NCBI GenBank assembly: GCA_003576915.1
Contig: QEVF01000004.1
Span: 1-64,000 of the forward strand
Direction of reading: 5' to 3'
Source of the DNA: Planctomycetota bacterium
GTDB taxonomy: Bacteria; Planctomycetota; UBA8742; UBA2392
Length of the DNA: 64,000 nucleotides
A program made the position numbers and the translations under genes. Of this stretch, positions 1 to 7,672 are shown in pieces (position 1 is the first letter of the stretch; each line of letters starts with the position of its first letter). The notes beneath the pieces are model-generated. The model searched no databases and was not told where the DNA came from. It was given only the letters and a program-made list of their open reading frames with translations.

Positions 1-41
1 AAGAGCGCGTGCCGGAAGAGGTAGGCGGTTTCCGCGTCCAT
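1..41 (-). CDS. 5' end of an unidentified gene leaving the window
   Basis: An ATG at 41 read leftwards opens thirteen codons without a stop (M-D-A-E-T-A-Y-L-F-R-H-A-L) before the window edge. The F-R-H-A-L stretch resembles the segment before the R-D/E-A-A-Y motif of large ATPase/TPR regulators, but this is recall from a very short peptide. It could be chance. If real, it is divergent from the DUF1801 gene at 165. Confidence 0.3.
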   Translation of the reverse strand, partial: MDAETAYLFRHAL

Positions 42-164
42 GGCCGGATTCTTTCAGGGTGCCGGGCCCCTGTCGACTCCGCCGGTCAGGACTCCAAAGC
101 CGGCACTTGGGCCCGCGGGGCGCGATTGATTCCGGCCCGCCGCCAAGCCTAGAATCGCAAGCCA

Positions 165-605
165 ATGCCACAAACCAAGCGCCAGCCAGCCCGTTCTGCG
201 AAAGAGCCAAGGCTACTCTCAGGCGGCAACCCGCAGACTGCCAAGGCCGAAGGGCAAGCGCCCATAGACGCCTACATCGCGGCCATGCCGGGCTGGAAAA
301 GCGAAGTGGGGCGAAGGCTCGACGCACTGATTTCGCGCGCCGTTCCTAACGTGCACAAAGCCGTCAAATGGAACTCACCGCTCTACGGCATTAAGGGCGA
401 AGGCTGGTTCCTGGGCATTCACTGCTTCGCGAAATACATCAAGGTCGCGTTCTTCAAGGGCGCGTCGCTGAGTCCCGTCCCACCCGGCAAGTCCAAGCAA
501 AGAGAAGTCCGCTACCTCGACATCCACGAAGACGACAAGCTCGACGAAGCCCAATTCGCCAGTTGGACAAAACAAGCCAGCCAATTACCCGGCGAAAGAA
601 TGTGA
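165..605 (+). CDS. DUF1801 domain protein (YdhG-like)
   Basis: A 146-residue protein. After a basic, low-complexity N-terminus of about 35 residues, residues 36-146 show the DUF1801 pattern: a predicted helix (I-D-A-Y-I-A-A-M-P-G-W), the K-W-N-S-P-L-Y-G core, the K-Y-I-K-V-A-F-F-K-G strand and the closing Y-L-D-I-H-E-D-D-K-L-D segment. Members are small soluble proteins, related to iron-chaperone-like folds but mostly without a proven role, so no function is assigned. No clear ribosome-binding site precedes the ATG. A remnant of a second gene of this family lies at 2330-2500, on the other side of two unrelated genes, so this locus once held at least two copies. Confidence 0.8.
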   Translation: MPQTKRQPARSAKEPRLLSGGNPQTAKAEGQAPIDAYIAAMPGWKSEVGRRLDALISRAVPNVHKAVKWNSPLYGIKGEGWFLGIHCFAKYIKVAFFKGASLSPVPPGKSKQREVRYLDIHEDDKLDEAQFASWTKQASQLPGERM

Positions 606-673
606 GCGGACAGGGCGGTCGACTGGAGCGCTAACAACGGCGCTGACCATATTGCCTAGAAAGTGTGCAGTTT

Positions 674-1237
674 ATGGCCCTCAATATCCCAAAGCAGTTC
701 AAGGATCGATTTGACGCTCTGGAATGCCTGCCGTTAGAGAGTGCTCTGCCGGCCCCCTGGAAAGGTCCAAGAACCTGCGCAGTGGGAGGCCTAACCGATG
801 TTGGATTCGGAGATTCGTCCGATCTGCTCAATTGCGTGTCGAGTGACGGTCGGGGCGTTCGTGATTGCGCGACTGGCGAAAGGGTTGCGCGAGATTGTGG
901 CACGGAGTTCGCGTTCGATACCGCAAATCTGTTGGTTGAGGGTATAGGCCCGCTAGCCGGGAAGAAAGTAAGGACCGCTGGCATGGCCGGAGGGGGCCTT
1001 GCAGCTCGCACCCTGGACGGGTGGAGCGTTGAGAAACATCCGTTTGCTTTTCCTGAAGAGCTACTCTTTGTCGCGCCCCCAGGACAGAGCATGCTTTGGA
1101 CGCCGCGTTGGGAGAAAATGCGCCTTAGCAAGATTGGCGGATTCGTGACGGAGTTGAGGGCCTACGGGTTTTCTCCAACGGGACGAACATTGGTGGTCGC
1201 CACGTCTTCTGATGTCATGATGTTTGTGCGCGACTGA
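674..1237 (+). CDS. Hypothetical protein
   Basis: A soluble protein of about 187 residues with no signal peptide or membrane segment and no family that I recognise. The frame is open from a GTG at 665, but the ATG at 674, with AGAAAG about ten bases upstream, is the better start. The C-terminal Y-G-F-S-P-T-G-R-T-L-V-V-A-T-S-S-D-V stretch looks like one blade of a WD40-like repeat, echoing the next gene. Base composition is visibly lower in GC than ppk downstream, which suggests acquisition together with the gene at 1323. Confidence 0.55.
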   Translation: MALNIPKQFKDRFDALECLPLESALPAPWKGPRTCAVGGLTDVGFGDSSDLLNCVSSDGRGVRDCATGERVARDCGTEFAFDTANLLVEGIGPLAGKKVRTAGMAGGGLAARTLDGWSVEKHPFAFPEELLFVAPPGQSMLWTPRWEKMRLSKIGGFVTELRAYGFSPTGRTLVVATSSDVMMFVRD

Positions 1238-1322
1238 AACGAGGGTGTCGCATCGCGATTGCGCCCAACACAATCAGGCTATCCACTTCCTAACTTACCC
1301 TAGTCTTGGCTACTTTAATGGC

Positions 1323-2348
1323 ATGCCACTTTTTACGGAGCATCAGTTCGCTGCCAAGGGCATTCGCTCGCTTTGCTGGCGTGGTGATGAACTCGTTGAT
1401 TGGGTGAGCGGAGGAAATTCGTACTCGCTCGACGGAACTGAACACGAGGCGCGGGTGAATTATGCCTACCACTTCGATGCGGCTACGGCTTCTCCAGATG
1501 GGCGTCATGCAGTCATCTATAAGAGGTTGGGAACGAAAGGCCTGCTTCTCGACAACGGCAGAATCGTGAGGGAACTGAATCGAAGTTTCTACTGCGCCAA
1601 CGCGTACGAGTACCCCGTTGCGTTGTTCAACGATCCGAGCGGGCGCTTGTTGCTCGCCCATTGCCCTGAAGAGTATTGCCGCATTGAACTCGAAGAGGCC
1701 GCCACTGGGCGCGGCCTTACGGCCTCAAAAACTCGAAAGCCTGCAGATTTTTTTCATTCTCGACTTGCACCCAGCCCGAGCGGGACACGGCTCCTTAGCG
1801 CCGGTTGGGTTTGGCATCCATGGAGTGCTGTTGTCTACTTCAGTATTGAACAAGCGCTCGCTGAAGCGACACACCTGGACCGCGGCGAGAGCATCGTGCC
1901 CCAATCTGGAAAAGAGGGTTCGGCCTGCTGGCTGGACGACAGCAGGATTGCGGTTGGCAGCACAATGGAGGACGAAGATCTGGGTGATGCGATTGACGCT
2001 GATGGGGCGCCAAATCTGTCCCCGCGTAGTGTCGCCGTCTATGATATCGACAAGCGCAACTGTCTGGGGGCATTCCAGCTTGATGAACCACCAGGTTCGA
2101 TGTTCGCACTAGGACACGACCATGTTCTTGCGCTTTATCGGCATCCGAAGATTATCGATCTCAATAGCGGCAGGATTGTTCACATGTGGGACAGGCTGGA
2201 CTCGGGTCTGCAGGACGGCAGTATTATTTGGGGTCTGAAGCCCGAGCGGATTCCGCCCCCGATGGCTTTTGATTCGACCAAGAACCGCTTCGCGGTTGTC
2301 AACGGTGACGTAGTTACGGTGATAGAGTTTTTCATTGCCGGTGCCTGA
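1323..2348 (+). CDS. Hypothetical protein, beta-propeller-like
   Basis: A protein of 341 residues from the ATG at 1323. The frame is open further upstream from a TTG at 1224, but that would overlap the preceding gene. Recurring short segments of the type A-S-P-D-G-R-H-A-V-I-Y, P-S-P-S-G-T-R-L-L-S and W-L-D-D-S-R-I-A-V-G are typical of blades in WD40 or Kelch-like propellers, so a propeller fold is inferred; no named family was recognised. No signal peptide is visible. It lies 85 bases after the previous gene and its GC content is low for the window. Its last codons overlap the start of a DUF1801 remnant in another frame, which marks a recombination junction. Confidence 0.6.
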   Translation: MPLFTEHQFAAKGIRSLCWRGDELVDWVSGGNSYSLDGTEHEARVNYAYHFDAATASPDGRHAVIYKRLGTKGLLLDNGRIVRELNRSFYCANAYEYPVALFNDPSGRLLLAHCPEEYCRIELEEAATGRGLTASKTRKPADFFHSRLAPSPSGTRLLSAGWVWHPWSAVVYFSIEQALAEATHLDRGESIVPQSGKEGSACWLDDSRIAVGSTMEDEDLGDAIDADGAPNLSPRSVAVYDIDKRNCLGAFQLDEPPGSMFALGHDHVLALYRHPKIIDLNSGRIVHMWDRLDSGLQDGSIIWGLKPERIPPPMAFDSTKNRFAVVNGDVVTVIEFFIAGA

Positions 2349-2500
2349 AATACGTGCTTTTCAGCTTCAGCCTTGAGGGCAGCACGCGCCGCGCCATCGA
2401 TCTTCATGAGGGCGATGCACTCAACGAAGCCGCGTTTGTGGCGCTTGTGCGCGCGGCTGTGGCGCTCAATGGCAAGTCGAAGGGTGGGGCAAAGGTTTGA
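2330..2500 (+). pseudogene. 3' remnant of a second DUF1801 gene
   Basis: A frame without a start codon runs from about 2330 to a TGA at 2498-2500. Its product ends I-D-L-H-E-G-D-A-L-N-E-A-A-F, which lines up with L-D-I-H-E-D-D-K-L-D-E-A-Q-F near the end of the intact gene at 165-605; the K-Y-V-L-F-S-F segment before it matches K-Y-I-K-V-A-F-F. The 5' part of the gene is missing and is replaced by the propeller-like gene. The repeat array at 2499 begins in this stop codon. Confidence 0.6.
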
Positions 2501-2668
2501 GAGATGGAGTGGTTGAGTGTTGGAGAGATTGCAAAGGCGATCTTCCAGCTGGCCATCTCTCAATCTCTCAATCTCTCCATCGCTCCATCTCTCAAGCACC
2601 TCAAACTCTCCATCTCTCAAGCACCTCAAACTCTCCATCGCTCAAGCCACTCCAACCCTCAATCTCTC
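2499..2668. repeat. Inverted tandem 8-bp repeat array, site A
   Basis: The left arm, 2499-2530, is four 8-bp units such as GAGAGATG and GAGAGATT. The right arm, 2554-2668, is about fourteen units of the reverse complement (CATCTCTC, AATCTCTC, some with an extra base), including a perfect 25-bp tandem duplication at 2586-2635. The arms are separated by 23 bases and could fold into a long imperfect hairpin. The array starts at the stop codon of the DUF1801 remnant and ends just before the ppk promoter region. It fills most of the gene-free stretch 2501-2731. Confidence 0.9.
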
Positions 2669-2681
2669 CAGCCAGCCATGC

Positions 2682-2687
2682 TATACT
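2682..2687 (+). promoter_or_regulatory. Candidate -10 element of ppk
   Basis: GCTATACTG contains a near-consensus TATACT 44 bases before the ppk ATG. No convincing -35 box is seen, because the preceding bases belong to the 8-bp repeat array. The same GCTATACT string precedes other genes in this window (30112, and 58415 on the minus strand). Confidence 0.4.
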
Positions 2688-2731
2688 GCCCCGTTTACGC
2701 ATTCTTGATGGGCCGCCCTTAGACTTTTCCT

Positions 2732-4891
2732 ATGACTGACACCGCCACCGTCGCGCCTGAAGTCCAGAGCCTCGAAGACCCCAAGCTTTACGTCAACCGC
2801 GAGCTGTCCTGGCTCGAGTTCAACCAGCGCGTGCTGGACGAAGCCCACGATCCCCAGAACCCCCTGCTTGAACGGGTCAAGTTCCTCGCGATCTCGGCCA
2901 ACAACCTCGATGAGTTCTTCGAGGTGCGCGTTTCGGGCCTCATGCAGCAGGTGGAGTCGCACAACGACAGCACCGGCCCCGACGGCATCTCCCCCGCCGA
3001 GCAGCTGACCCTCATCTCCACGCGGGCCCACCGCATGGTGGCCGAGCAGTACCAGTGCTGGTCCAACGAGCTGCTGCCCGCCCTCAACGAGGCCGGCATC
3101 GAGATTCACGCGGGCGAGCCCAAACTTTCAGCCGCCGCCGAAAGATTCCTCGACCAGTATTTCAACACCGAGCTTGAGCCCGTGCTCACGCCCATCACCG
3201 TCGATCCCGCCCACCCCTTCCCCTACGTCGCCAACAAGGCCCTCTGCCTCGCCGCGCTGCTGGAGGCCAAGGACGATGAAGGCAAGGCCGTGCGCTCCCT
3301 GGGCGTGGTCACCGTGCCGCGCCTGCTCAAGCGCGTGATCCAGATTCCGGGCAAGAAGGGCAAGCTGGAATACATCATGCTGGCCGCGGCCGTGCGGCGC
3401 CGCCTGGACCACCTGTTCCGCGGCTATCGCATCGTGGCCACGGCGGCTTTCCGCGTGACGCGCAACAGCAACCTCTACCTGGAAGAGGAAGAAGTCGAAA
3501 ACCTGCTGATGGCCATCGAGAACGAAATCCGCCAGCGCCGCCGCGGCGATGTCGTGCGCCTGGAGATCGAGCACAACGCGCCCGGAGAAATCCTTGACCT
3601 GCTGCGCCAGAACCTGCACGTCGAGGAAAGCGCCATCTACCGCGTGCACTCGCCGGTGAACCTGAACCGGCTCATGCGCCTCTACGCTGAAATCCCGCGA
3701 CAGGACCTCAAGGACAAGCCCTTTGCCCCCGTCGAGCGCGTCAACGCTGACGACAGCGAGTCCCTGTTCGCCGCGATACGGCGCGAGGACATCCTGCTTC
3801 ACCACCCTTACGAGTCGTTTTCCACCGTGCTGAGTTTCATCCAGAGCGCGGCCAGAGACCCCAACGTCGTCGCCATCAAGCAGACGCTGTACCGCACCAA
3901 CGAGGATTCGCCCATCATCGGCGCGCTCTGCGCGGCATCCGAAGCCGGCAAGCAGGTCACGGTCGTGGTCGAGATCAAGGCCCGCTTTGACGAGGAATCC
4001 AACATCCGCTGGGCGCGCCGCCTTGAAAATGCCGGCGTGCAGGTGACCTACGGCCTGGTGGGACTCAAGACCCACTGCAAGCTCTGCCTGCTGGTGCGCC
4101 GCGAGAAGGACGGCATGCGCCGCTACGCCCACCTTGGCACGGGCAACTACAACCCCAGCACGGCCAGCGTCTATACCGACCTCTCGCTCTTCACGGCCAA
4201 CAGCGCCCTGACCGACGACGTGGCCGAAGTCTTCAACGTGCTCACGGCGCGCTCCCAGACGCCCGCCATCAAAAAGCTGCTCGTGGCGCCCTTTGACATG
4301 CTGCCAACGTTTGTGCGCCTCATCGAACGCGAAGCCGAGCACGCCAGGGCCGGCCGCAAGAGCGGCATCATCGCCAAGGTCAACTCCCTGCTGGACGTGG
4401 ACATCATCCACGCACTCTACCGCGCCTCCCAGGCCGGCGTCAGCGCCGACCTCATCGTGCGCGGCATCTGCGGCCTGCGCCCCGGCCTGCCCCAGGTGAG
4501 CGAGAACATCCGCGTGCGCAGCGTCGTGGGCCGCTTCCTCGAGCACAGCCGCATCTTCTGGTTCGAGAACGGCGGCACGCCGGAGGTGTTTCTGGGCAGC
4601 GCCGACTGGATGCCGCGCAACCTGCGCGGGCGCGTGGAGGTGGTGTTTCCGATCGGCGAAGCGCGGCTGAAGTCGCGCATCCGCGAGGAGATTCTGGCGG
4701 CCTTTCTGGCCGACAACTGCAAGGCCCGCGAAATCCTGGCCGACGGCACCCACCGCATGATCAGGCCGGCCGACGGCGCGCCCCTGATCAGCGCCCAGGA
4801 AACGTTCATGAAGCTGGCCCGCGCCCAGAGCGGCGAGAGCATGCGCCTCAAGCCCGCCACCAGCGTCAGCATCCGCACCACGCGCGAGTAA
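2732..4891 (+). CDS. ppk: Polyphosphate kinase (PPK1)
   Basis: A 719-residue PPK1, normal length for the family. It polymerises the gamma-phosphate of ATP into inorganic polyphosphate through a phosphohistidine intermediate. The N-terminal domain opens with the family signature Y-V-N-R-E-L-S-W-L-E-F-N (about residues 20-31); the head domain follows, and then the two catalytic C-terminal domains. The L-K-T-H-C-K segment supplies the probable phosphorylated His448, and Y-A-H-L-G-T-G-N-Y-N follows shortly after. D-I-I-H-A-L-Y-R-A-S and the C-terminal S-A-D-W-M-P-R-N-L segment are also typical. It is cytosolic or membrane-associated and stands alone: upstream is a repeat array, and downstream is the convergent sbtB. 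Confidence 0.97.
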   Translation: MTDTATVAPEVQSLEDPKLYVNRELSWLEFNQRVLDEAHDPQNPLLERVKFLAISANNLDEFFEVRVSGLMQQVESHNDSTGPDGISPAEQLTLISTRAHRMVAEQYQCWSNELLPALNEAGIEIHAGEPKLSAAAERFLDQYFNTELEPVLTPITVDPAHPFPYVANKALCLAALLEAKDDEGKAVRSLGVVTVPRLLKRVIQIPGKKGKLEYIMLAAAVRRRLDHLFRGYRIVATAAFRVTRNSNLYLEEEEVENLLMAIENEIRQRRRGDVVRLEIEHNAPGEILDLLRQNLHVEESAIYRVHSPVNLNRLMRLYAEIPRQDLKDKPFAPVERVNADDSESLFAAIRREDILLHHPYESFSTVLSFIQSAARDPNVVAIKQTLYRTNEDSPIIGALCAASEAGKQVTVVVEIKARFDEESNIRWARRLENAGVQVTYGLVGLKTHCKLCLLVRREKDGMRRYAHLGTGNYNPSTASVYTDLSLFTANSALTDDVAEVFNVLTARSQTPAIKKLLVAPFDMLPTFVRLIEREAEHARAGRKSGIIAKVNSLLDVDIIHALYRASQAGVSADLIVRGICGLRPGLPQVSENIRVRSVVGRFLEHSRIFWFENGGTPEVFLGSADWMPRNLRGRVEVVFPIGEARLKSRIREEILAAFLADNCKAREILADGTHRMIRPADGAPLISAQETFMKLARAQSGESMRLKPATSVSIRTTRE

Positions 4892-5019
4892 GCCCCGGGG
4901 CCTGCACCACCGCTGACAGTGCCCCGGTCAAACGCGGGCAGGCCGGGGGCGACAGGCGAAATCCCCCCCATGCCCGGCCCGGTTTGGCGGTGCTGGTTCA
5001 CCATGCCGGCGTTGTCGCG

Positions 5020-5322
5020 CTAAACGTACTTGTCGCCGCGCACAACGCTGACATCCTGAACGTAAGCCACGACCGCATAATTGGGGAAATACTGCTCGGC
5101 CAGGTGCGTCAGAATCCGCTCGGCCACGGCGTCGCTCACCACCGTCTCAAAACGCAGGTTCTTGCCCGCGAGGTCGTCCGTGCGCATGCCGCGCGAGCCT
5201 TCACCGTCTGCCTTGGTGCAGGTGAAGCCCTTGGCGCCGAGGCGCAGCAGGTCCTGGCGCAGGCGGGTGTCCAGCACGGCCTCGACGACGATGGTCACCA
5301 GTTTGAGCGGGTGCAGTTTCAC
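5020..5322 (-). CDS. sbtB: PII-like signalling protein SbtB
   Basis: A 100-residue PII-fold protein. In cyanobacteria SbtB trimers bind adenine nucleotides and control the bicarbonate transporter SbtA. The sequence has the opening beta strand (K-L-V-T-I-V-V-E), a T-loop-like S-R-G-M-R-T-D-D-L-A-G-K-N segment expected near the nucleotide site, and the C-terminal V-V-R-G-D-K-Y. The best start is a GTG at 5322: it overlaps the sbtA stop as GTGA and has GGGGAGG just upstream. A longer reading from 5346 would run into sbtA. Translational coupling with sbtA supports the SbtB assignment over a generic GlnB. No terminator was recognised in the 128 bases separating it from ppk. Confidence 0.88.
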   Translation of the reverse strand: MKLHPLKLVTIVVEAVLDTRLRQDLLRLGAKGFTCTKADGEGSRGMRTDDLAGKNLRFETVVSDAVAERILTHLAEQYFPNYAVVAYVQDVSVVRGDKYV

Positions 5323-6293
5323 GGCGTGCCTCCCCGGTAGATCCACTCCGAAAACGCATGATACAGCGGAACGCCCACCGTGAGGTTGAACGGAAACGTA
5401 ATCGCCAGCGAGGCCGTCAGATAGAAGCTCGGGTTTGCCTGCGGCAAAGAGATGCGAACGGCCGCGGGCGCGGCAATGTAGCTGGCGCTGGCGGCGAGCA
5501 CGGCCAGCAGGGTGGCCCCGCCCTCAGACAGACCGATCAGCCGGCCCGCCCAGGCGCCGAGCAGGCCGTGCAGCACCGGCATGGCCAGGCCAAAGACCAG
5601 CAGAAAGGCGCCGACCTTTGAAAGATCACGGAATCGGCGCGCGGCGGCCATGCCCATCTCCAGCAGAAAGAGGGTCAGCACGCCCTTGAAGGGGTCCATG
5701 AAGAAGGGTTTGACCTGCTCCACGCCCCGCGCCCCGGCCGCCAGGCCGATCAGCAGGCCCCCCACCAGCAGTACCACGCTCTTTCCGGCCAGCACCTCAT
5801 GCAGGGATTGTTTGAGGTTGCCCCCGCCCAACTGCCACTTGGCAATCAGCAGGCCGACGACAATGGCCGGCACCTCCATCAGCGCCACGAGCGCGGGCAT
5901 GAAGCCCTCGAACTTCACGCCGATCTTCTCCAGATAGGTCTGGCCGGCAATGAAGGTCACGGCGGACACGCTGCCGTAGTGCACGGCAATGGCCGCGGCA
6001 TTGGCCACCTCCATGCGGCCCAGGTAGCGCAGGATGGCATAGCACCACAGGGGCGTTCCCACCCCCAGCGCCAGCGAGGCCAACGCCGGCAGCAGCAGCT
6101 CGCCGGGGCTCGACACAGACATGGCCGCCCCGCCCTTGAGCCCGATGGCAAAAAGCAGGAACACGCTCAGGGCCGTGTAAAGCTCGTCAGGAAAGCGCAG
6201 GTCGCTGCGCAGGATGGTCGCGAAAATGCCCAACACGAAGGCCAGCACCATCGGGGACAGCAGGTTGGCCTGTAGGAGTTCGAGGGTGTGCAC
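5319..6293 (-). CDS. sbtA: Sodium-dependent bicarbonate transporter SbtA
   Basis: A 324-residue polytopic membrane protein with about ten hydrophobic segments arranged as two inverted halves, as in SbtA. Family-like stretches include L-S-V-F-L-L-F-A-I-G-L-K-G-G near residue 50 and S-A-S-Y-I-A-A-P-A-A-V-R near residue 280. Its expected role is Na+-driven bicarbonate uptake across the inner membrane. The start is GTG at 6293, six bases after the carbonic anhydrase stop, with GGAAG upstream. It sits between carbonic anhydrase and sbtB, forming a compact inorganic-carbon operon, so the transporter assignment is supported by both neighbours. Confidence 0.93.
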   Translation of the reverse strand: MHTLELLQANLLSPMVLAFVLGIFATILRSDLRFPDELYTALSVFLLFAIGLKGGAAMSVSSPGELLLPALASLALGVGTPLWCYAILRYLGRMEVANAAAIAVHYGSVSAVTFIAGQTYLEKIGVKFEGFMPALVALMEVPAIVVGLLIAKWQLGGGNLKQSLHEVLAGKSVVLLVGGLLIGLAAGARGVEQVKPFFMDPFKGVLTLFLLEMGMAAARRFRDLSKVGAFLLVFGLAMPVLHGLLGAWAGRLIGLSEGGATLLAVLAASASYIAAPAAVRISLPQANPSFYLTASLAITFPFNLTVGVPLYHAFSEWIYRGGTP

Positions 6294-6299
6294 GGCGCG

Positions 6300-6971
6300 T
6301 CACTTCCGGCGGACCAGTCGCGCAATCATGCGTCGGGCGTGAGCCTCGTCAATGACCATGAACCGCCGCGACTCCGCGTCGAAGGCCTGCACCTCCGCCA
6401 TGGCGATGTCGAAGTACCAGGCGTGCAGCCGCAGCCTGCCGCGCCTTTCGGACTCAGCCACAATGGGGTAGCTGCGCAGGTTCTCCAGCTGAGCCAGGGC
6501 GTTGGCCTGGGCCACGAGGTTGTGGCGGGGCAGGCGGGTGTCGAACTCGACATGGGGCGGAAGTCTGAGGGCGTTCTCGGCGTGGCGCAGCCAGGATTGC
6601 AGGTTCGGGGCGCCCTCAAGGCTCAGGTCGCCGCAGATGGCCCGCATGGCGCCGCATTCACTGTGGCCGCAGACCACGATGTCCGGCACTTCGAGCCTGA
6701 GCAGGGCAAACTCCAGGGCCCCGGCCTCGCTTTCGTCGGCCTGGGATTTGCCGCCGGGCCCGCCCGGCGCCACGATGTTGCCCGGGTTGCGGATCACAAA
6801 GAGGTCGCCGGGGTCGCTGGAGGCGAACAGGTTTGGCACCACGCGGCTGTCTGAACAGGCCACAAAGAGGCAGTCCGGCTTTTGCCCCAGGGCCAGCTTG
6901 GCAAAGGTTTCGCGGTATCCCGGGCGGATCTTCTTCCGGAAGTGGGCAATGCCGGCCAGCAATCGCTTCAT
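6300..6971 (-). CDS. Beta-class carbonic anhydrase
   Basis: A 223-residue cytosolic beta-carbonic anhydrase that interconverts CO2 and bicarbonate. The zinc site is complete: Cys39 in C-S-D-S-R, with Asp41 and Arg43 of the catalytic dyad, and His103 and Cys106 in G-H-S-E-C-G-A. R-N-P-G-N-I-V at residue 61 is also typical. Length is normal for the class. It is the first gene of the operon with sbtA and sbtB, which suggests that it interconverts the carbon brought in by SbtA, for carboxylation reactions or pH control. Only 58 bases separate its start from the divergent small membrane protein at 7030. Confidence 0.95.
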   Translation of the reverse strand: MKRLLAGIAHFRKKIRPGYRETFAKLALGQKPDCLFVACSDSRVVPNLFASSDPGDLFVIRNPGNIVAPGGPGGKSQADESEAGALEFALLRLEVPDIVVCGHSECGAMRAICGDLSLEGAPNLQSWLRHAENALRLPPHVEFDTRLPRHNLVAQANALAQLENLRSYPIVAESERRGRLRLHAWYFDIAMAEVQAFDAESRRFMVIDEAHARRMIARLVRRK

Positions 6972-7029
6972 GGCCGCCGATGGTGCCGTGGCTGCACCCC
7001 TTCGTAAAGAGGCCTGCTATGCTCAGGCC

Positions 7030-7236
7030 ATGCACGGTCTTCTCAGCGGCGCCATACTTGGCATTGCCTTCATCGCCTTTGCAGGGGCCGCCCGTTCGTG
7101 GCGCAACTGGAAACAAAGCGATGAAGGCGCGAGACCCCCGCGAATCCTGATGGTGCTTTCGCTGCTGCTTCAGGTCCTGCTCGGAGCACTGGCGGCTGCC
7201 TTCGGCCTTTGGTTCGCCCTGGCCGGGGCGCCCTAA
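7030..7236 (+). CDS. Small two-helix membrane protein
   Basis: A 68-residue protein with two hydrophobic helices (residues 3-22 and 41-65) joined by a short charged loop (R-N-W-K-Q-S-D-E). No family was recognised. The ATG at 7030 lies six bases after a TATGCT -10-like element at 7018-7023, so the message may be leaderless; there is no ribosome-binding site. It is divergent from the carbonic anhydrase operon. An inner-membrane location is inferred from the helices. Confidence 0.55.
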   Translation: MHGLLSGAILGIAFIAFAGAARSWRNWKQSDEGARPPRILMVLSLLLQVLLGALAAAFGLWFALAGAP

Positions 7237-7672
7237 CAGGCAGCATCTTCGCGACTGTACCGTCGCTAAGAGACGGATAATTATCCGCATTCAGACGTCA
7301 AAACTCCCTCCAATGCTATGCCCCTGGGGGCCTGGCCACGGCCAAGCCGCACCCGAGGGGGCCAACCAAGCAGGGAAACAGCGATTGAGTAGCGGTCCTG
7401 TTCTCAATTGGAAGGGCGCAGCTTGACGCAGTGTCAAATCGCGCCCAGGCCGGGGGAATTGGCACCTCCCCCCATGAGCCCTCCCGGGCCTGTTTTCCAA
7501 ATTCATTCTGTACAATGACTTACGCGCATGATTGGGGGTTCGCCGCTGGTCACCACGGAGTCATTTGTGCTTGACTGATCGAAGCTTCAAAGGCAGAGTC
7601 ACGCCCCGTTTGTCTGACCTTGTGTAAGACTCGGTCAGACGGGGGACAACACATTCACATGGAGATTACTCA
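7237..7672. other. Gene-free region with palindromes upstream of the glycine-rich lipoprotein
   Basis: No convincing gene. It holds a perfect 14-bp palindrome CGGATAATTATCCG at 7274-7287. A nested hairpin follows at 7414-7445, with outer stem GGGCGC/GCGCCC and inner stem TTGAC/GTCAA. An 8-bp-stem hairpin GTCTGACC/GGTCAGAC lies at about 7612-7640, in the untranslated leader just before the lipoprotein gene. The ribosome-binding site GGAG lies at 7662-7665. No clear sigma-70 pair was found. Confidence 0.6.

Noticed and set aside
2497..2739. Several overlapping short open frames of 60-80 codons in the 8-bp repeat array
   Set aside because: They read through tandem repeats in different frames and give S/Q/L-rich periodic peptides; the repeat, not a gene, explains them.
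3128..4753. A 541-codon minus-strand frame opposite ppk
   Set aside because: Composition is that of an antisense shadow in high-GC DNA, and ppk is unambiguous on the plus strand.
7291..7515. A 74-codon minus-strand frame in the spacer before the lipoprotein
   Set aside because: R/P/G-rich product, no ribosome-binding site, and it overlaps palindromes and hairpins.
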